Of a stretch of DNA of 64,000 nucleotides, positions 55,297 to 63,926 are shown in pieces (positions within the stretch are counted from its first letter, which is position 1; every line of letters starts with the position of its first letter). The notes below the pieces were generated by a model that saw only the letters and a list, made by a program, of their open reading frames with translations, was not told where the DNA came from and did no database searches. The translations under genes and the position numbers were made by a program. This stretch comes from an uncultured Bacteroidota bacterium (GTDB taxonomy: Bacteria > Bacteroidota > Bacteroidia > Flavobacteriales > Flavobacteriaceae), in NCBI GenBank assembly GCA_913047695.1, contig CAJWUI010000008.1, positions 16,111-80,110 on the forward strand, written 5' to 3'.

Positions 55297-57507
55297 TTAT
55301 TTTAATAATTTGATTAGCTGTTTGCTGTAATTGATTAAAGCAATTGTCTCATCCGTTCGGGCTAATTTAATTTTATCAAATATTATTAAACCCTCACCAT
55401 TACTTTCCAGATGATAAATTTGGGTGTTTTCAAAAAAACTGATTAGATCATCGGTAAAAAATGATCTTATTTTTCTTTCGTTGTTACCGGTCACAAGAAA
55501 TTTTTTTGAAAAATCAGGATACATTTCAAAATCTATATCTTTATGTCCCGTAAACGCAATAACCCGATCAAAGATTTTTTCAATAATCCCTTCTTTTTCC
55601 ATTGCAAAAACGGGAATATCTTTATTAATTTTCAAAAACATTACCGTTGTGTTAAATGTCTCAGACGAAAAAGCGGCCCCATCATTAAATGTAACATCTG
55701 ATATCTCCCATTCGACGTTAAACTCTCTAAAAAACCCGCGAAGACAATTTGTTTTGCGCTCAATAGGCCTGATTTCAAAAAAGTGAAACTTTTTCAAGTA
55801 AGAGGTGTTCCAGTCTACTTTAATGTTATATTCATAATCGTTTTCGTTCGCCAAATCCTGTAGCCTTTTTTGCCTAGGAGATAATTTCTCAATGTTGTTA
55901 TTTAGAGAAATTTTTAAAGCTCTATTATATGGGGAAGTCGATACATGTGAGTCTAAACCAGCGATTACAACTTTACCACCTGTTTCCTTTTGGGCTTTTA
56001 AAAAATCAACCAAAAAATCCATGTATGTCATACCCACAAGCCTTGTTTGAGACAAATCTATTTTCACATCAGCTCCTGAAGGAATTTTAGAAACAAGATT
56101 ATTTATATTGAAAACACTTAAAAAATTTGCTACTCCCTTTATTTTTAGATAATATTCATTTTCTGAGTTAGAAACCAGATTAGAGCCCGAGTTAAAAACC
56201 ATTTTAAAAAATCGCGGTGCCGAAACTCTTGCAAGTAGCATATGGCTTATCAAAACCAAAACTAAACCACCAAGAAGACCGATTAAAAGGTTTGTGTAAA
56301 GCGTCAAAATCATAGTTGCTAAAAAAAAGATCAATTGCTCAGATCCTTTAGAATAAACTTGTTTAAATACAGTTGGTGATGCCAATTTAAAACCCGTGTA
56401 AACAAGTAATACCGCAAAAGCACAAAGTGGCACTTGTCGCATAACAGGGCTTAAAACGACAATAAATAAAAACAAAAATATTCCCTGGTATAAATTAGAC
56501 CACTTAGTTTTTGCTCCATTATGTATGTTTACAGTGCTCCTTATTATAACAGCTATAATGGGTAAACCTCCTATCATTCCTGCCGCTATAGTACTTATAC
56601 CAATACCGGTCAATTCTTTATTTAGATCTGTCTTTCTTTTGTAAGGATCAAGCTTGTCAACAGCTTTTGCAATGGCTAACGATTCAATACTAGTGATCAT
56701 TAGTATAGAAAGTACAGTTGTCCAAAATTCGAGAGTATTGATTTTATTAAAATTGGGGTGCATAATTGATCCAGAGATTTTGTCGGGGATCTCTAACAAT
56801 AGCTTAGGGCCTAATTCATAATTGGTTCCCAAAAAAGAAAGTGTGTGATTATCAAAAAAATTAAACCCGTACACAAAGGGAATAGAAAGCGCAACCACCC
56901 ACATGGGAGCAGGTAATATTTGAAAAAAACGATAATTTAATTTAGAATGAAAAATTAACAAAATCAAACCAGTTAGTGAAATAATCACAACAAATGGATT
57001 TGCTTGGGGCAATTTAACGACAGCATCAACCAGGTTTTGAATAATACTTGGGCTATCAGATTGGGTGTCTAGTGCTACATGAATTTGTTTAGAAAAAATT
57101 ATAACCCCTATTGCCGCCAAAATTCCATTTATTACAGAAGGGTGAAAGATGTCAGCAAGTCTTCCTAACTTTAATATCCCTAAAACAGTTTGAATAACAC
57201 CAGAAACAACGATTGCTGCCAATATATAATTGAAGGCCTGCCCAGAGCCATCATCCATTAATGTAATCCCAAGTAATATTACAGCAATTACACCTTTAGC
57301 GGGCCCGTTGATAGATATGTGGCCACCTCTGTAAAGAGTTGTTATTACGCCACCTACAATAGCTGAAAGGATGCCCGACATAGCTGGAGCACCAGCAGCT
57401 AGCGCTATACCCAATGAAAGTGGCAAAGCAATTAGAGAAACACTAACGGCAGCAATCATGTCGTTTTTCCAATGATCTACCAGATCTCTCAAATCCTTCT
57501 TAAACAT
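55297..57507 (-). CDS. SulP family anion transporter with STAS and extra C-terminal domain
   Basis: 736 residues. The first roughly 420 residues form the SulP membrane domain (SLIALPLSLGIALAAGAP, ISINGPAKGVIAVILLG, GMIGGLPIIAVIIRS). A STAS-type segment follows (DVKIDLSQTRLVGMTYMDFLVDF), then about 190 residues unlike a standard STAS tail, with DFSKKFLVTGNNERKIRSFF and LIIFDK near the end. SulP proteins move sulfate, bicarbonate or other anions; marine relatives often take up bicarbonate with sodium. Substrate and the role of the extra domain are unknown. It is bounded by long intergenic DNA upstream and may be monocistronic. Confidence 0.88.
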   Translation of the reverse strand: MFKKDLRDLVDHWKNDMIAAVSVSLIALPLSLGIALAAGAPAMSGILSAIVGGVITTLYRGGHISINGPAKGVIAVILLGITLMDDGSGQAFNYILAAIVVSGVIQTVLGILKLGRLADIFHPSVINGILAAIGVIIFSKQIHVALDTQSDSPSIIQNLVDAVVKLPQANPFVVIISLTGLILLIFHSKLNYRFFQILPAPMWVVALSIPFVYGFNFFDNHTLSFLGTNYELGPKLLLEIPDKISGSIMHPNFNKINTLEFWTTVLSILMITSIESLAIAKAVDKLDPYKRKTDLNKELTGIGISTIAAGMIGGLPIIAVIIRSTVNIHNGAKTKWSNLYQGIFLFLFIVVLSPVMRQVPLCAFAVLLVYTGFKLASPTVFKQVYSKGSEQLIFFLATMILTLYTNLLIGLLGGLVLVLISHMLLARVSAPRFFKMVFNSGSNLVSNSENEYYLKIKGVANFLSVFNINNLVSKIPSGADVKIDLSQTRLVGMTYMDFLVDFLKAQKETGGKVVIAGLDSHVSTSPYNRALKISLNNNIEKLSPRQKRLQDLANENDYEYNIKVDWNTSYLKKFHFFEIRPIERKTNCLRGFFREFNVEWEISDVTFNDGAAFSSETFNTTVMFLKINKDIPVFAMEKEGIIEKIFDRVIAFTGHKDIDFEMYPDFSKKFLVTGNNERKIRSFFTDDLISFFENTQIYHLESNGEGLIIFDKIKLARTDETIALINYSKQLIKLLK

Positions 57508-57791
57508 AAAAAAGTAAATATTTATATTTTAAATTATCTTTTGATTAATATTTATTTGCTAAACATGTAAGGTTTTAAACGATTACAATTCGTGGCGCCG
57601 CGCATGTATAAAATTAATCATATATAAAAAACTTAGTTCAATAACAATATAATAAAACATAGCTCTTTATTAATACAAAAGTTGATCTTATTAACGATTG
57701 CCTTTACATATTAATTCGGTTTTTATGCAAGATTAATAATCTAATTTTAATACTAGTATGTCAAAAAGTAAAAAGTAATTTTTAAAATTAT

Positions 57792-59588
57792 CTAGTCATT
57801 TAATTTTAGAACAGCCATAAATGCTTGCTGAGGGATTTCTACACTTCCAACTTGACGCATTTTCTTTTTCCCCTTTTTTTGTTTTTCGAGCAACTTTCTC
57901 TTTCTAGTGATATCGCCACCGTAACATTTTGCTGTAACATCCTTTCTAAGAGCCTTAATTGTTTCTCTGGAAATAATTTTTGCACCAATAGCTGCTTGTA
58001 TTGGAATATCAAACTGCTGACGCGGAATAAGTTCACGTAACTTTTCACACATTTTCTTTCCAATATTAAAAGCATTATCAGAATGCACTAACGCAGATAG
58101 AGCGTCAACAGGATTAGAATTTAATAAAATATCAACCTTAACTAATTTTGATTCTCTCATTTCAGCTGGAGAATAGTCAAAAGAGGCATAACCTTTGGAA
58201 ACAGTTTTAAGGCGGTCATAAAAATCGAAAACAATTTCAGCTAGCGGGAGATCAAATATCAGCTCAACTCTTTCTGTAGTTAAATAAGTTTGATTTTTAA
58301 TTTGACCTCTTTTCTCAATACACAAGGACATAACGCTCCCTACGAATTCAGCTTTAGTAATAATTGAAGCCTTTATAAAAGGCTCTTTGACTTTCTCGAT
58401 TATGGATGGATCTGGGAGATCTGAAGGATTATTTACCCATAAAATACTATCTGGATTTTTCTTTGTGAAAGCACAGTAAGAAACATTAGGGACAGTTGTT
58501 ATTACAGACATATTAAACTCTCGCTCTAAGCGTTCTTGAATTATTTCAAGATGTAACATCCCTAAAAAACCACAGCGAAAACCAAAACCCAGTGCAGCCG
58601 AGCTTTCAGGGGAAAAGACAAGAGAGGCGTCATTAAGTTGGAGTTTTTCCATTGAACTTCGAAGCTCTTCAAAATCTTCAGTGTCAACAGGGTAGATACC
58701 TGCGAAAACCATTGGCTTGACTTCTTCGAATCCATCTATTGCAGTTTTTGTAGATGCTGTAGCGTCAGTAATTGTATCACCAACTTTAACCTCTTTTGCT
58801 TGTTTAATCCCTGTAATTAAATATCCAACATCGCCGGCCAGTATTTCTCCTTTAGATTCTTTATCCAATTTGAGAGTTCCTATTTCGTCAGCAAAATAAC
58901 TTTTTTGTGTTGCCATAAATTTGATCTTTTGCCCTTTTACAATAGAACCATTAATTACTCGGAAATATGTTTCCACACCTCTAAATGGATTATAAACTGA
59001 ATCAAAAATAAGGGCCTGTAAAGGTTCGTTCAAATTGCCTTTTGGGCTTGGAATTTTATCAATTATTGCAGATAATATTTCTTTAATCCCAAAACCTGTC
59101 TTGGCAGAAGCAGGAATCACATCATTAGCATCACACCCTATAAGTTTAACAATATCATCTGTAACTTCATCAGCATTAGCAGATGGTAAATCAATCTTAT
59201 TCAAAACTGGGATAATTTCCAAGTCATTTTCTAGTGCTAAGTAAAGATTTGAAATTGTTTGAGCTTGAATGTTCTGAGCAGCATCTACTACCAATAAAGC
59301 TCCTTCACATGCAGCTATTGAACGTGAAACTTCATATGAAAAATCAACATGCCCAGGAGTGTCAATCAGGTTTAGGGTATACTTTTCTCCAAGACACGTG
59401 TATTCCATCTGTATTGCATGAGATTTAATTGTAATCCCTCTTTCACGTTCAAGATCCATGTTATCTAAAAGCTGATCCTGTTTTTCACGCTCGGTGACAG
59501 ATCCTGTAAAGTCTAATAGTCGATCAGCAAGTGTACTTTTTCCATGATCAATATGTGCAATAATGCAAAAATTCCTAATATTTTTCAT
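57792..59588 (-). CDS. lepA: Elongation factor 4 (LepA)
   Basis: 598 residues. G1 is [10 protein letters not shown]3 DTPGHVDF, G4 NKID; the LepA-specific C-terminal domain with [22 protein letters not shown] and [15 protein letters not shown] is present. It back-translocates or stabilises ribosomes under stress. Unusually for this window, it has a clear Shine-Dalgarno sequence. Confidence 0.97.
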   Translation of the reverse strand: MKNIRNFCIIAHIDHGKSTLADRLLDFTGSVTEREKQDQLLDNMDLERERGITIKSHAIQMEYTCLGEKYTLNLIDTPGHVDFSYEVSRSIAACEGALLVVDAAQNIQAQTISNLYLALENDLEIIPVLNKIDLPSANADEVTDDIVKLIGCDANDVIPASAKTGFGIKEILSAIIDKIPSPKGNLNEPLQALIFDSVYNPFRGVETYFRVINGSIVKGQKIKFMATQKSYFADEIGTLKLDKESKGEILAGDVGYLITGIKQAKEVKVGDTITDATASTKTAIDGFEEVKPMVFAGIYPVDTEDFEELRSSMEKLQLNDASLVFSPESSAALGFGFRCGFLGMLHLEIIQERLEREFNMSVITTVPNVSYCAFTKKNPDSILWVNNPSDLPDPSIIEKVKEPFIKASIITKAEFVGSVMSLCIEKRGQIKNQTYLTTERVELIFDLPLAEIVFDFYDRLKTVSKGYASFDYSPAEMRESKLVKVDILLNSNPVDALSALVHSDNAFNIGKKMCEKLRELIPRQQFDIPIQAAIGAKIISRETIKALRKDVTAKCYGGDITRKRKLLEKQKKGKKKMRQVGSVEIPQQAFMAVLKLND

Positions 59589-59593
59589 GCAAC

Positions 59594-59599
59594 TCCTTC
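59594..59599 (-). promoter_or_regulatory. Shine-Dalgarno site of lepA
   Basis: AAGGAG on the minus strand, 5 bases before the ATG. Bacteroidota rarely use such sites, and it stands out among the genes of this window. Confidence 0.55.
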
Positions 59600-59611
59600 A
59601 TACATAGCAAA

Positions 59612-59619
59612 CAAATATA
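59612..59619 (-). promoter_or_regulatory. TAnnTTTG -7 element for lepA
   Basis: TATATTTG on the minus strand, 23 bases before the ATG. No clear -33 TTG. Confidence 0.5.
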
Positions 59620-59729
59620 CGAGTTTGAAATCTGTAAGCTCGTGTTTTAGAAAACTTTTAGACGACAACATGTATGGTACAACTTATGTCTAAATTTATC
59701 TTGTTAAAACATTTGAGTTTTGTTTTCAC

Positions 59730-59737
59730 TATTTTTG
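59730..59737 (+). promoter_or_regulatory. TAnnTTTG -7 element for dusB
   Basis: TATTTTTG, 15 bases before the GTG start at 59753. The nearest TTGs are at 14 and 26 bases, neither ideal. Confidence 0.45.
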
Positions 59738-59752
59738 AGAAAATTTTAAAGT

Positions 59753-60745
59753 GTGGTAAAAATTGGAAATATCGATTTGGGATCATTTCCCTTGCTCCTT
59801 GCTCCAATGGAGGATGTAAGTGATCCACCATTCCGAGCACTTTGCAAAGAAAATGGTGCGGACGTGGTTTATACCGAATTTATATCTAGTGAAGGCCTCA
59901 TCAGAAACGCAGCAAAAAGTATTCAAAAACTTGATATTTATGAAAAAGAGAGGCCAGTAGGGATACAAATCTTTGGGGCTAATATTGACTCCATGATGCA
60001 ATCAATTGAAATAGTCGAAAAGACAAAACCGGATATTATTGACATTAATTTTGGTTGCCCAGTAAAAAAAGTTGTTTGTAAAGGGGCCGGCGCTGGGATT
60101 TTAAAAGATATTCCAAAAATGGTTAAACTGACAGAACATATTGTAAAACACACTAAGATTCCAGTTACAGTGAAAACAAGGCTAGGATGGGACCACAATT
60201 CAATAAAGATTATAGAAGTTGCAGAACGTCTTCAGGACGTAGGTTGTGCTGCAATATCAATACACGGAAGAACAAGAGCCCAGATGTACAAAGGCGATGC
60301 TGATTGGAGCTATATTTCACAAGTAAAAAACAATCAAAGAATGCATATACCAGTCTTTGGAAATGGTGATGTAAACACACCTGAACGTGCAATTGAAATG
60401 AAAGATAAATATGGGCTTGATGGAGCGATGATAGGAAGAGCATCCATAGGGAATCCGTGGTTTTTTAATCAAGTCAAGCATTTTATTAAGACAGGTGCAC
60501 ATATTACTTTACCCTCATTATCAGACCGTGTAAAAACAGCCAAGAGGCATCTGGAAATGTCGATTAGTTGGAAGGGAAATGTCTTGGGTGTGCTAGAAAC
60601 AAGAAGGCATTATGCAAATTATTTCAAAGGCTATCCCAATTTTAAGCAATATAGAAAACAAATGGTTACACTAAATCGTCCTGATGAAATGTATGGTTTG
60701 TTTGATGAGGTCTTAGAAAAATATTCATTAGAGGAGATGGTTTAA
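59753..60745 (+). CDS. dusB: tRNA dihydrouridine synthase DusB
   Basis: 330 residues from a GTG start. APMEDVSDPPFRALC is the N-terminal FMN motif, NFGCPVKKVVCKGAGAGIL holds the catalytic Cys, and SIHGRTRAQMYKGDADW and DGAMIGRASIGNPWFF are conserved. It reduces uridine to dihydrouridine in tRNA. Its 3' end overlaps the convergent FtsX-like gene by 4 bases. Confidence 0.93.
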   Translation: MVKIGNIDLGSFPLLLAPMEDVSDPPFRALCKENGADVVYTEFISSEGLIRNAAKSIQKLDIYEKERPVGIQIFGANIDSMMQSIEIVEKTKPDIIDINFGCPVKKVVCKGAGAGILKDIPKMVKLTEHIVKHTKIPVTVKTRLGWDHNSIKIIEVAERLQDVGCAAISIHGRTRAQMYKGDADWSYISQVKNNQRMHIPVFGNGDVNTPERAIEMKDKYGLDGAMIGRASIGNPWFFNQVKHFIKTGAHITLPSLSDRVKTAKRHLEMSISWKGNVLGVLETRRHYANYFKGYPNFKQYRKQMVTLNRPDEMYGLFDEVLEKYSLEEMV

Positions 60746-61938
60746 TTTCTACCTCTTGATAGGCCCTTTAGGGCCCAACCAGTACTAATTGTTCCTAGAA
60801 TCAATAACGTAGTAATTACAATTATTAAATTCTTTAATTCAAAAATCACCGGATATTCGATATTTGTTCCTGGCACAAAAACAAAGGGATGATAAGACTG
60901 GAGCAAGATAAGGATCACCCCAAAAACTAGTCCTGCGGCCCCCCCCATGCCGCAAATAAGAAGACCAATTATCATAAATATTTTATAAATGCCATTACGA
61001 GTAGCACCTAAAGAAATTAAAATTTTAATCTGTCTTCTTTTGTCTAATATCATCATTGTGAGTGAACCAATTACATTAAATAAACCGATAATCATAACAA
61101 GTGAAAATATAAAGTATACTCCTAAATTCTCTGTATTAAGCATTCGATAAAGAGCCTCATTTTGCTCGGCTCTAGAAACCAGTTGAAAAGAAGTATGAAG
61201 ATGAGTTTTGATAAGTTGAGTAAGAGATGTTTTTTTTACACCTGGAACCACTTTTAAAACAATTGAAGAAAACTCGTCGGATTCAAGCGAAAGAAGGTTT
61301 TGACCAAATTTTAGATTAGAAAATAAATACTTCTTATCCAAATCTTGATTGATTTGGAAAAGTCCTGAGACCATCACAGGCTGTGTAGTGAACAAGCTTT
61401 GATTCAATGCTCCACCACTGTTTATATTTGGGACAGTAATTTTCAGAAAATCATTGTAATCATAAATTCCAAGTGAAAGATTACCAGCAATTCCAAATCC
61501 CACAACAGCCTCAGACCCCTTAAATGACAACCAATCTCCGAGAGTAACTAAATCATCTACATTTGATACTGCAGTATAGTTTTCGGATACCGCCTTTAGA
61601 ATAGCTATTTGACTTTTATCTTTAAATGAAATGTAAACCTTTTTCTCAATTTCAGGGGCTACAGCAATTATTTCTGGAATTGATTCTAATTTAGCCATAA
61701 CCTTTTCAGAAACATTAAAATAAGAACCCTGTTCGGGTATTATTTTATAGTCAGGATCAAAAATATTAGAAAAAGAAAGTCCAAATTCTTTAAGTCCTGA
61801 AAACGCACTCAATACTATAAAAAGGGAAGCTGTCGTTACCACGACCATAACAAAAGCAAATGAGTTTATTCTATTTACTATAGTTTGTTTACTTTTTGAA
61901 AAAAAGTAACGCCACGCTATTTTAAGCTCATAAGACAT
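60742..61938 (-). CDS. FtsX-like/LolC-LolE-type ABC transporter permease
   Basis: 398 residues. One N-terminal helix (about 24-48), a long periplasmic MacB-like domain, then three helices (about 275-300, 320-350, 365-390). The start ELKIAWRYFFSKSKQTIVNRINSFAF is typical of LolC/LolE permeases, which extract lipoproteins from the inner membrane. The partner ATPase is not in the window. It lies 28 bases after rbfA on the same strand. Confidence 0.88.
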   Translation of the reverse strand: MSYELKIAWRYFFSKSKQTIVNRINSFAFVMVVVTTASLFIVLSAFSGLKEFGLSFSNIFDPDYKIIPEQGSYFNVSEKVMAKLESIPEIIAVAPEIEKKVYISFKDKSQIAILKAVSENYTAVSNVDDLVTLGDWLSFKGSEAVVGFGIAGNLSLGIYDYNDFLKITVPNINSGGALNQSLFTTQPVMVSGLFQINQDLDKKYLFSNLKFGQNLLSLESDEFSSIVLKVVPGVKKTSLTQLIKTHLHTSFQLVSRAEQNEALYRMLNTENLGVYFIFSLVMIIGLFNVIGSLTMMILDKRRQIKILISLGATRNGIYKIFMIIGLLICGMGGAAGLVFGVILILLQSYHPFVFVPGTNIEYPVIFELKNLIIVITTLLILGTISTGWALKGLSRGRN

Positions 61939-61966
61939 ATTATCTTTATTGTTCCACCTTTTACAC

Positions 61967-62344
61967 CTAATCAGATTCTCTAAAGGGGTTACTCCCAGTT
62001 TTTAATTCTTTTTCTATTTTTTCAATGTAATCTAGAGAATCATCTATGTAAAAACTTAACTTGGGTATTTTGAAGAGTTGGTTTTTCATTTTTTGAGAAA
62101 GATCATGCTTTATACGGTTACAATTATTATTTAAACTATTTAAATAGTCTAGAATATTGTCATTTGGGAAAATGCTTAAATAAACTTTTGCTGAGGACAA
62201 ATCAGGAGACACATTAATTTTTGTAACTGAAATCATAAGATTTGAGATGTTTTCCTTTCTAATGATGCTTTGAAGTAAATATGCTATCTCCTTTTGAAGA
62301 GCACTATTAATTTTGTTTTGACGAGGCGATTGAAATTTCTCCAT
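61967..62344 (-). CDS. rbfA: 30S ribosome-binding factor RbfA
   Basis: 125 residues. RQNKINSALQKEIAYLLQ at the start, VTKINVSPDLSSAKVYLSIF and LSFYIDDSLDYIEKIEKEL fit the RbfA KH-like fold. It helps mature the 16S 5' end, notably in the cold. Its ATG is 4 bases from a -7 element, so the mRNA may be leaderless. The FtsX-like gene follows. Confidence 0.92.
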   Translation of the reverse strand: MEKFQSPRQNKINSALQKEIAYLLQSIIRKENISNLMISVTKINVSPDLSSAKVYLSIFPNDNILDYLNSLNNNCNRIKHDLSQKMKNQLFKIPKLSFYIDDSLDYIEKIEKELKTGSNPFRESD

Positions 62345-62348
62345 ATTT

Positions 62349-62356
62349 CAAAAATA
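62349..62356 (-). promoter_or_regulatory. TAnnTTTG -7 element for rbfA
   Basis: TATTTTTG on the minus strand, 4 bases before the rbfA ATG. No TTG at the usual distance upstream. Confidence 0.5.
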
Positions 62357-62465
62357 GTTAGAAAAAAATCTTAATTATCTATCATAGTTAAACAAGTTAA
62401 CACAAATATTACACAACACGTATTTTAGCAAAATATCTAAATAAAATGGTATATTGGAAATAAAA

Positions 62466-62636
62466 ATGAAATTCCTAGAAAAATATTACCCCATAATCCT
62501 GGCATTTTTAAGTTTTCTTTATTCAATTTACCTTTGGTTTACAGGTAATCAGCTGGAAGGACTTTACGTTGGTTTATGGCCAGTCACAATTTTGGCCTTT
62601 GCAATTGCCATAAGGCAAAGACGAAACGAAGATTAA
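62466..62636 (+). CDS. Small two-helix membrane protein
   Basis: 56 residues from MKFLEKYYP; an ATG four codons earlier is possible. Two hydrophobic segments (about 8-24 and 31-48) are separated by a short loop GNQLEGLY, with a basic, charged C-terminus (RQRRNED). Not recognised as a named family. Followed 10 bases later by another small membrane ORF. Confidence 0.6.
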   Translation: MKFLEKYYPIILAFLSFLYSIYLWFTGNQLEGLYVGLWPVTILAFAIAIRQRRNED

Positions 62637-62646
62637 AATATAAGCA

Positions 62647-62841
62647 ATGAATAATAAAATAATGTTCGTTATTGGATCTGTAATATTCATAATTTATGTT
62701 TATTTCCTTTTGAAAATTATAAGAACACAACACAAGATTCAAAGAAAAGAAAATATTAGTTCTTACGACTCAAATGATCTCGATGGAATGGGCAATCAGG
62801 GAAGGTTTCCAGATAAAAAGCCAAAAAATAGAGCTCTTTAA
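62647..62841 (+). CDS. Small single-helix membrane protein
   Basis: 64 residues with one N-terminal helix (about 5-24) and a hydrophilic tail rich in Asp, Asn, Lys and Arg. Not recognised. The preceding small ORF is 10 bases away on the same strand, suggesting a two-gene transcript. Supported only by its clear helix-plus-tail pattern. Confidence 0.5.
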   Translation: MNNKIMFVIGSVIFIIYVYFLLKIIRTQHKIQRKENISSYDSNDLDGMGNQGRFPDKKPKNRAL

Positions 62842-62860
62842 TTCATAGACTAAAAAAGTA

Positions 62861-63010
62861 TTATTTTTTTATAAAAAGGGAAATAGTAATTAATATTATT
62901 CCCGATCCAATAACCAGTTCGCTGTTATCAATCAAAAACTCAAAGACAGATAGTACTAAACCAAGTAGTATTATTTGAACACCTATTATTCTAAAAAAAT
63001 TTTTGTTCAT
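62861..63010 (-). CDS. Tiny two-helix membrane protein
   Basis: 49 residues, MNKNFFRIIGV to SLFIKK. Two hydrophobic segments (about 8-26 and 32-46) flank an acidic turn, IDNSEL. Its ATG overlaps the TGA of the upstream tiny ORF (ATGA at 63007-63010), typical of translational coupling. Not recognised; possibly conserved only in close relatives. Confidence 0.45.
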   Translation of the reverse strand: MNKNFFRIIGVQIILLGLVLSVFEFLIDNSELVIGSGIILITISLFIKK

Positions 63011-63141
63011 TGGTCTTTTTTATTTAAAAAAAACAGAAAAAGTGGCGGTATAAATAATACAAAAATAATTCCGAAATATACATATAGGAAAACCCCAAGC
63101 GCTATTGAAAATCCAAGAGCTAGAACAATATGATTTTTCAT
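63007..63141 (-). CDS. Tiny membrane protein
   Basis: 44 residues, MKNHIVLALGF to LNKKDQ. Largely hydrophobic (about 4-38) with a Lys/Asp/Gln tail. It is coupled by an ATGA overlap to the 49-residue ORF downstream. Two such ORFs in tandem, each with membrane-protein composition and basic ends, argue weakly for real genes. Confidence 0.45.
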   Translation of the reverse strand: MKNHIVLALGFSIALGVFLYVYFGIIFVLFIPPLFLFFLNKKDQ

Positions 63142-63260
63142 AATGTAAAAATAGCCATTGTAACACTAAATTTATCTATAGCAGAACAAATTGTGTACAT
63201 AAAAGACTTACTTATATTTGTATAAGCAATCGCTCAATCTCTTTAAGAGATTTAAATAAG

Positions 63261-63337
63261 GGTCCTATAGCTCAGTTGGTTAGAGTAGCTGACTCATAAT
63301 CAGTTGGTCCCTGGTTCGAGCCCAGGTGGGACCACCA
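63261..63337 (+). tRNA. tRNA with anticodon CAT (Met elongator or Ile2)
   Basis: Cloverleaf: acceptor GGTCCTA with TGGGACC, D stem GCTC/GAGT, anticodon loop CTCATAA, T arm CCTGG-TTCGAGC-CCAGG, discriminator A, and an encoded CCA. A CAT anticodon reads either AUG (Met) or AUA after lysidine modification (Ile2). The acceptor has C4-G69 and C5-G68, features I associate with TilS recognition of Ile2, so the amino acid is left open. Confidence 0.93.
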
Positions 63338-63347
63338 ACAAAGACAG

Positions 63348-63382
63348 GCGTTGACAGTAAATTTACTGTTAGCGCTTTTTTT
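63348..63382 (+). terminator. Intrinsic terminator after the tRNA gene
   Basis: A stem of up to 14 pairs (63348-63375) centred on the perfect palindrome ACAGTAAATTTACTGT (63354-63369), closed by GCG/CGC at its base, is followed directly by seven T (63376-63382). It starts 10 bases after the tRNA. Confidence 0.75.
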
Positions 63383-63551
63383 AATTTATCCACAGATTTG
63401 TCCCTAGTTCTTTTCTCAAATTGCATATCACCTCTATTTTGGATTAGTATTTGATTTAGCTTTGCCATCAATAATGGCAGGAGTTTTAAGAGTTTTTATG
63501 ACAAATTTTTATGGATCTCCTTAATGTCTCCTATTGCCTAAACTCAAGATT

Positions 63552-63926
63552 ATGAAAATGAAGAACGGATATTCTGAATTCCTTAGAATGTTTGATTGGA
63601 ACTACTTTATTACTTGTAGAACTCATTACAAAGTACACCTTATGACTGCTCGCAACTGGATTAATAAACTTATTTCTTCCACATACAAGGTAGAAAATGT
63701 TTTCTATGTGAGTGAGAGTGATAAAGGTGATCACACTAATAAACACGTACACATGCTGATTGACACAAATACAGATATGACCTATAAAGAAATTAGATTT
63801 GGACTAGGGAATGTATCTGTAGGAGATTACCAACCTATCTATGATAAAGATGAGGTTTGCAAGTATGTTGTAAAGCATTTCGGTAAGGATGTGGATTATG
63901 ACTTTGTGTTTAAAGAGAAAAGCTAA
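63552..63926 (+). CDS. Small HUH-type Rep-like protein (rolling-circle replication initiator family)
   Basis: 124 residues from MKMKNGYSEF; a TTG six codons earlier is possible. Three motifs of HUH endonucleases appear in order: a hydrophobic strand WNYFITCRTHY (motif 1), KHVHMLID with His-Val-His (motif 2), and CKYVVKHFGK with Tyr and Lys four apart (motif 3). That set fits replication-associated proteins of small phages and plasmids better than IS200-type transposases, which carry Tyr with Gln. Unlike its neighbours it is a mobile-element type protein, placed about 210 bases after a tRNA. It appears complete but has no recognised partner before the window ends. Confidence 0.6.
   Translation: MKMKNGYSEFLRMFDWNYFITCRTHYKVHLMTARNWINKLISSTYKVENVFYVSESDKGDHTNKHVHMLIDTNTDMTYKEIRFGLGNVSVGDYQPIYDKDEVCKYVVKHFGKDVDYDFVFKEKS

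Noticed and set aside
57508..57791. 284-base gap between the SulP gene and lepA with a GC-rich spot (GGCGCCGCGC) in AT-rich DNA
   Set aside because: No reading frame, RNA gene, hairpin with T-run or exact promoter was seen; the GC spot is too short to interpret.
63280..63471. 63-residue reading frame on the minus strand ending in GGPTWARTRDQLIMSQLL
   Set aside because: Its end is the antisense of the tRNA and its terminator, a well-known false gene pattern; no independent support.
63534..63926. Rep-like protein as an IS200/IS605 TnpA transposase
   Set aside because: The His-x-His is shared, but the Tyr motif has Lys (YVVK) rather than the Tyr...Gln pattern, and the usual TnpA blocks are absent.
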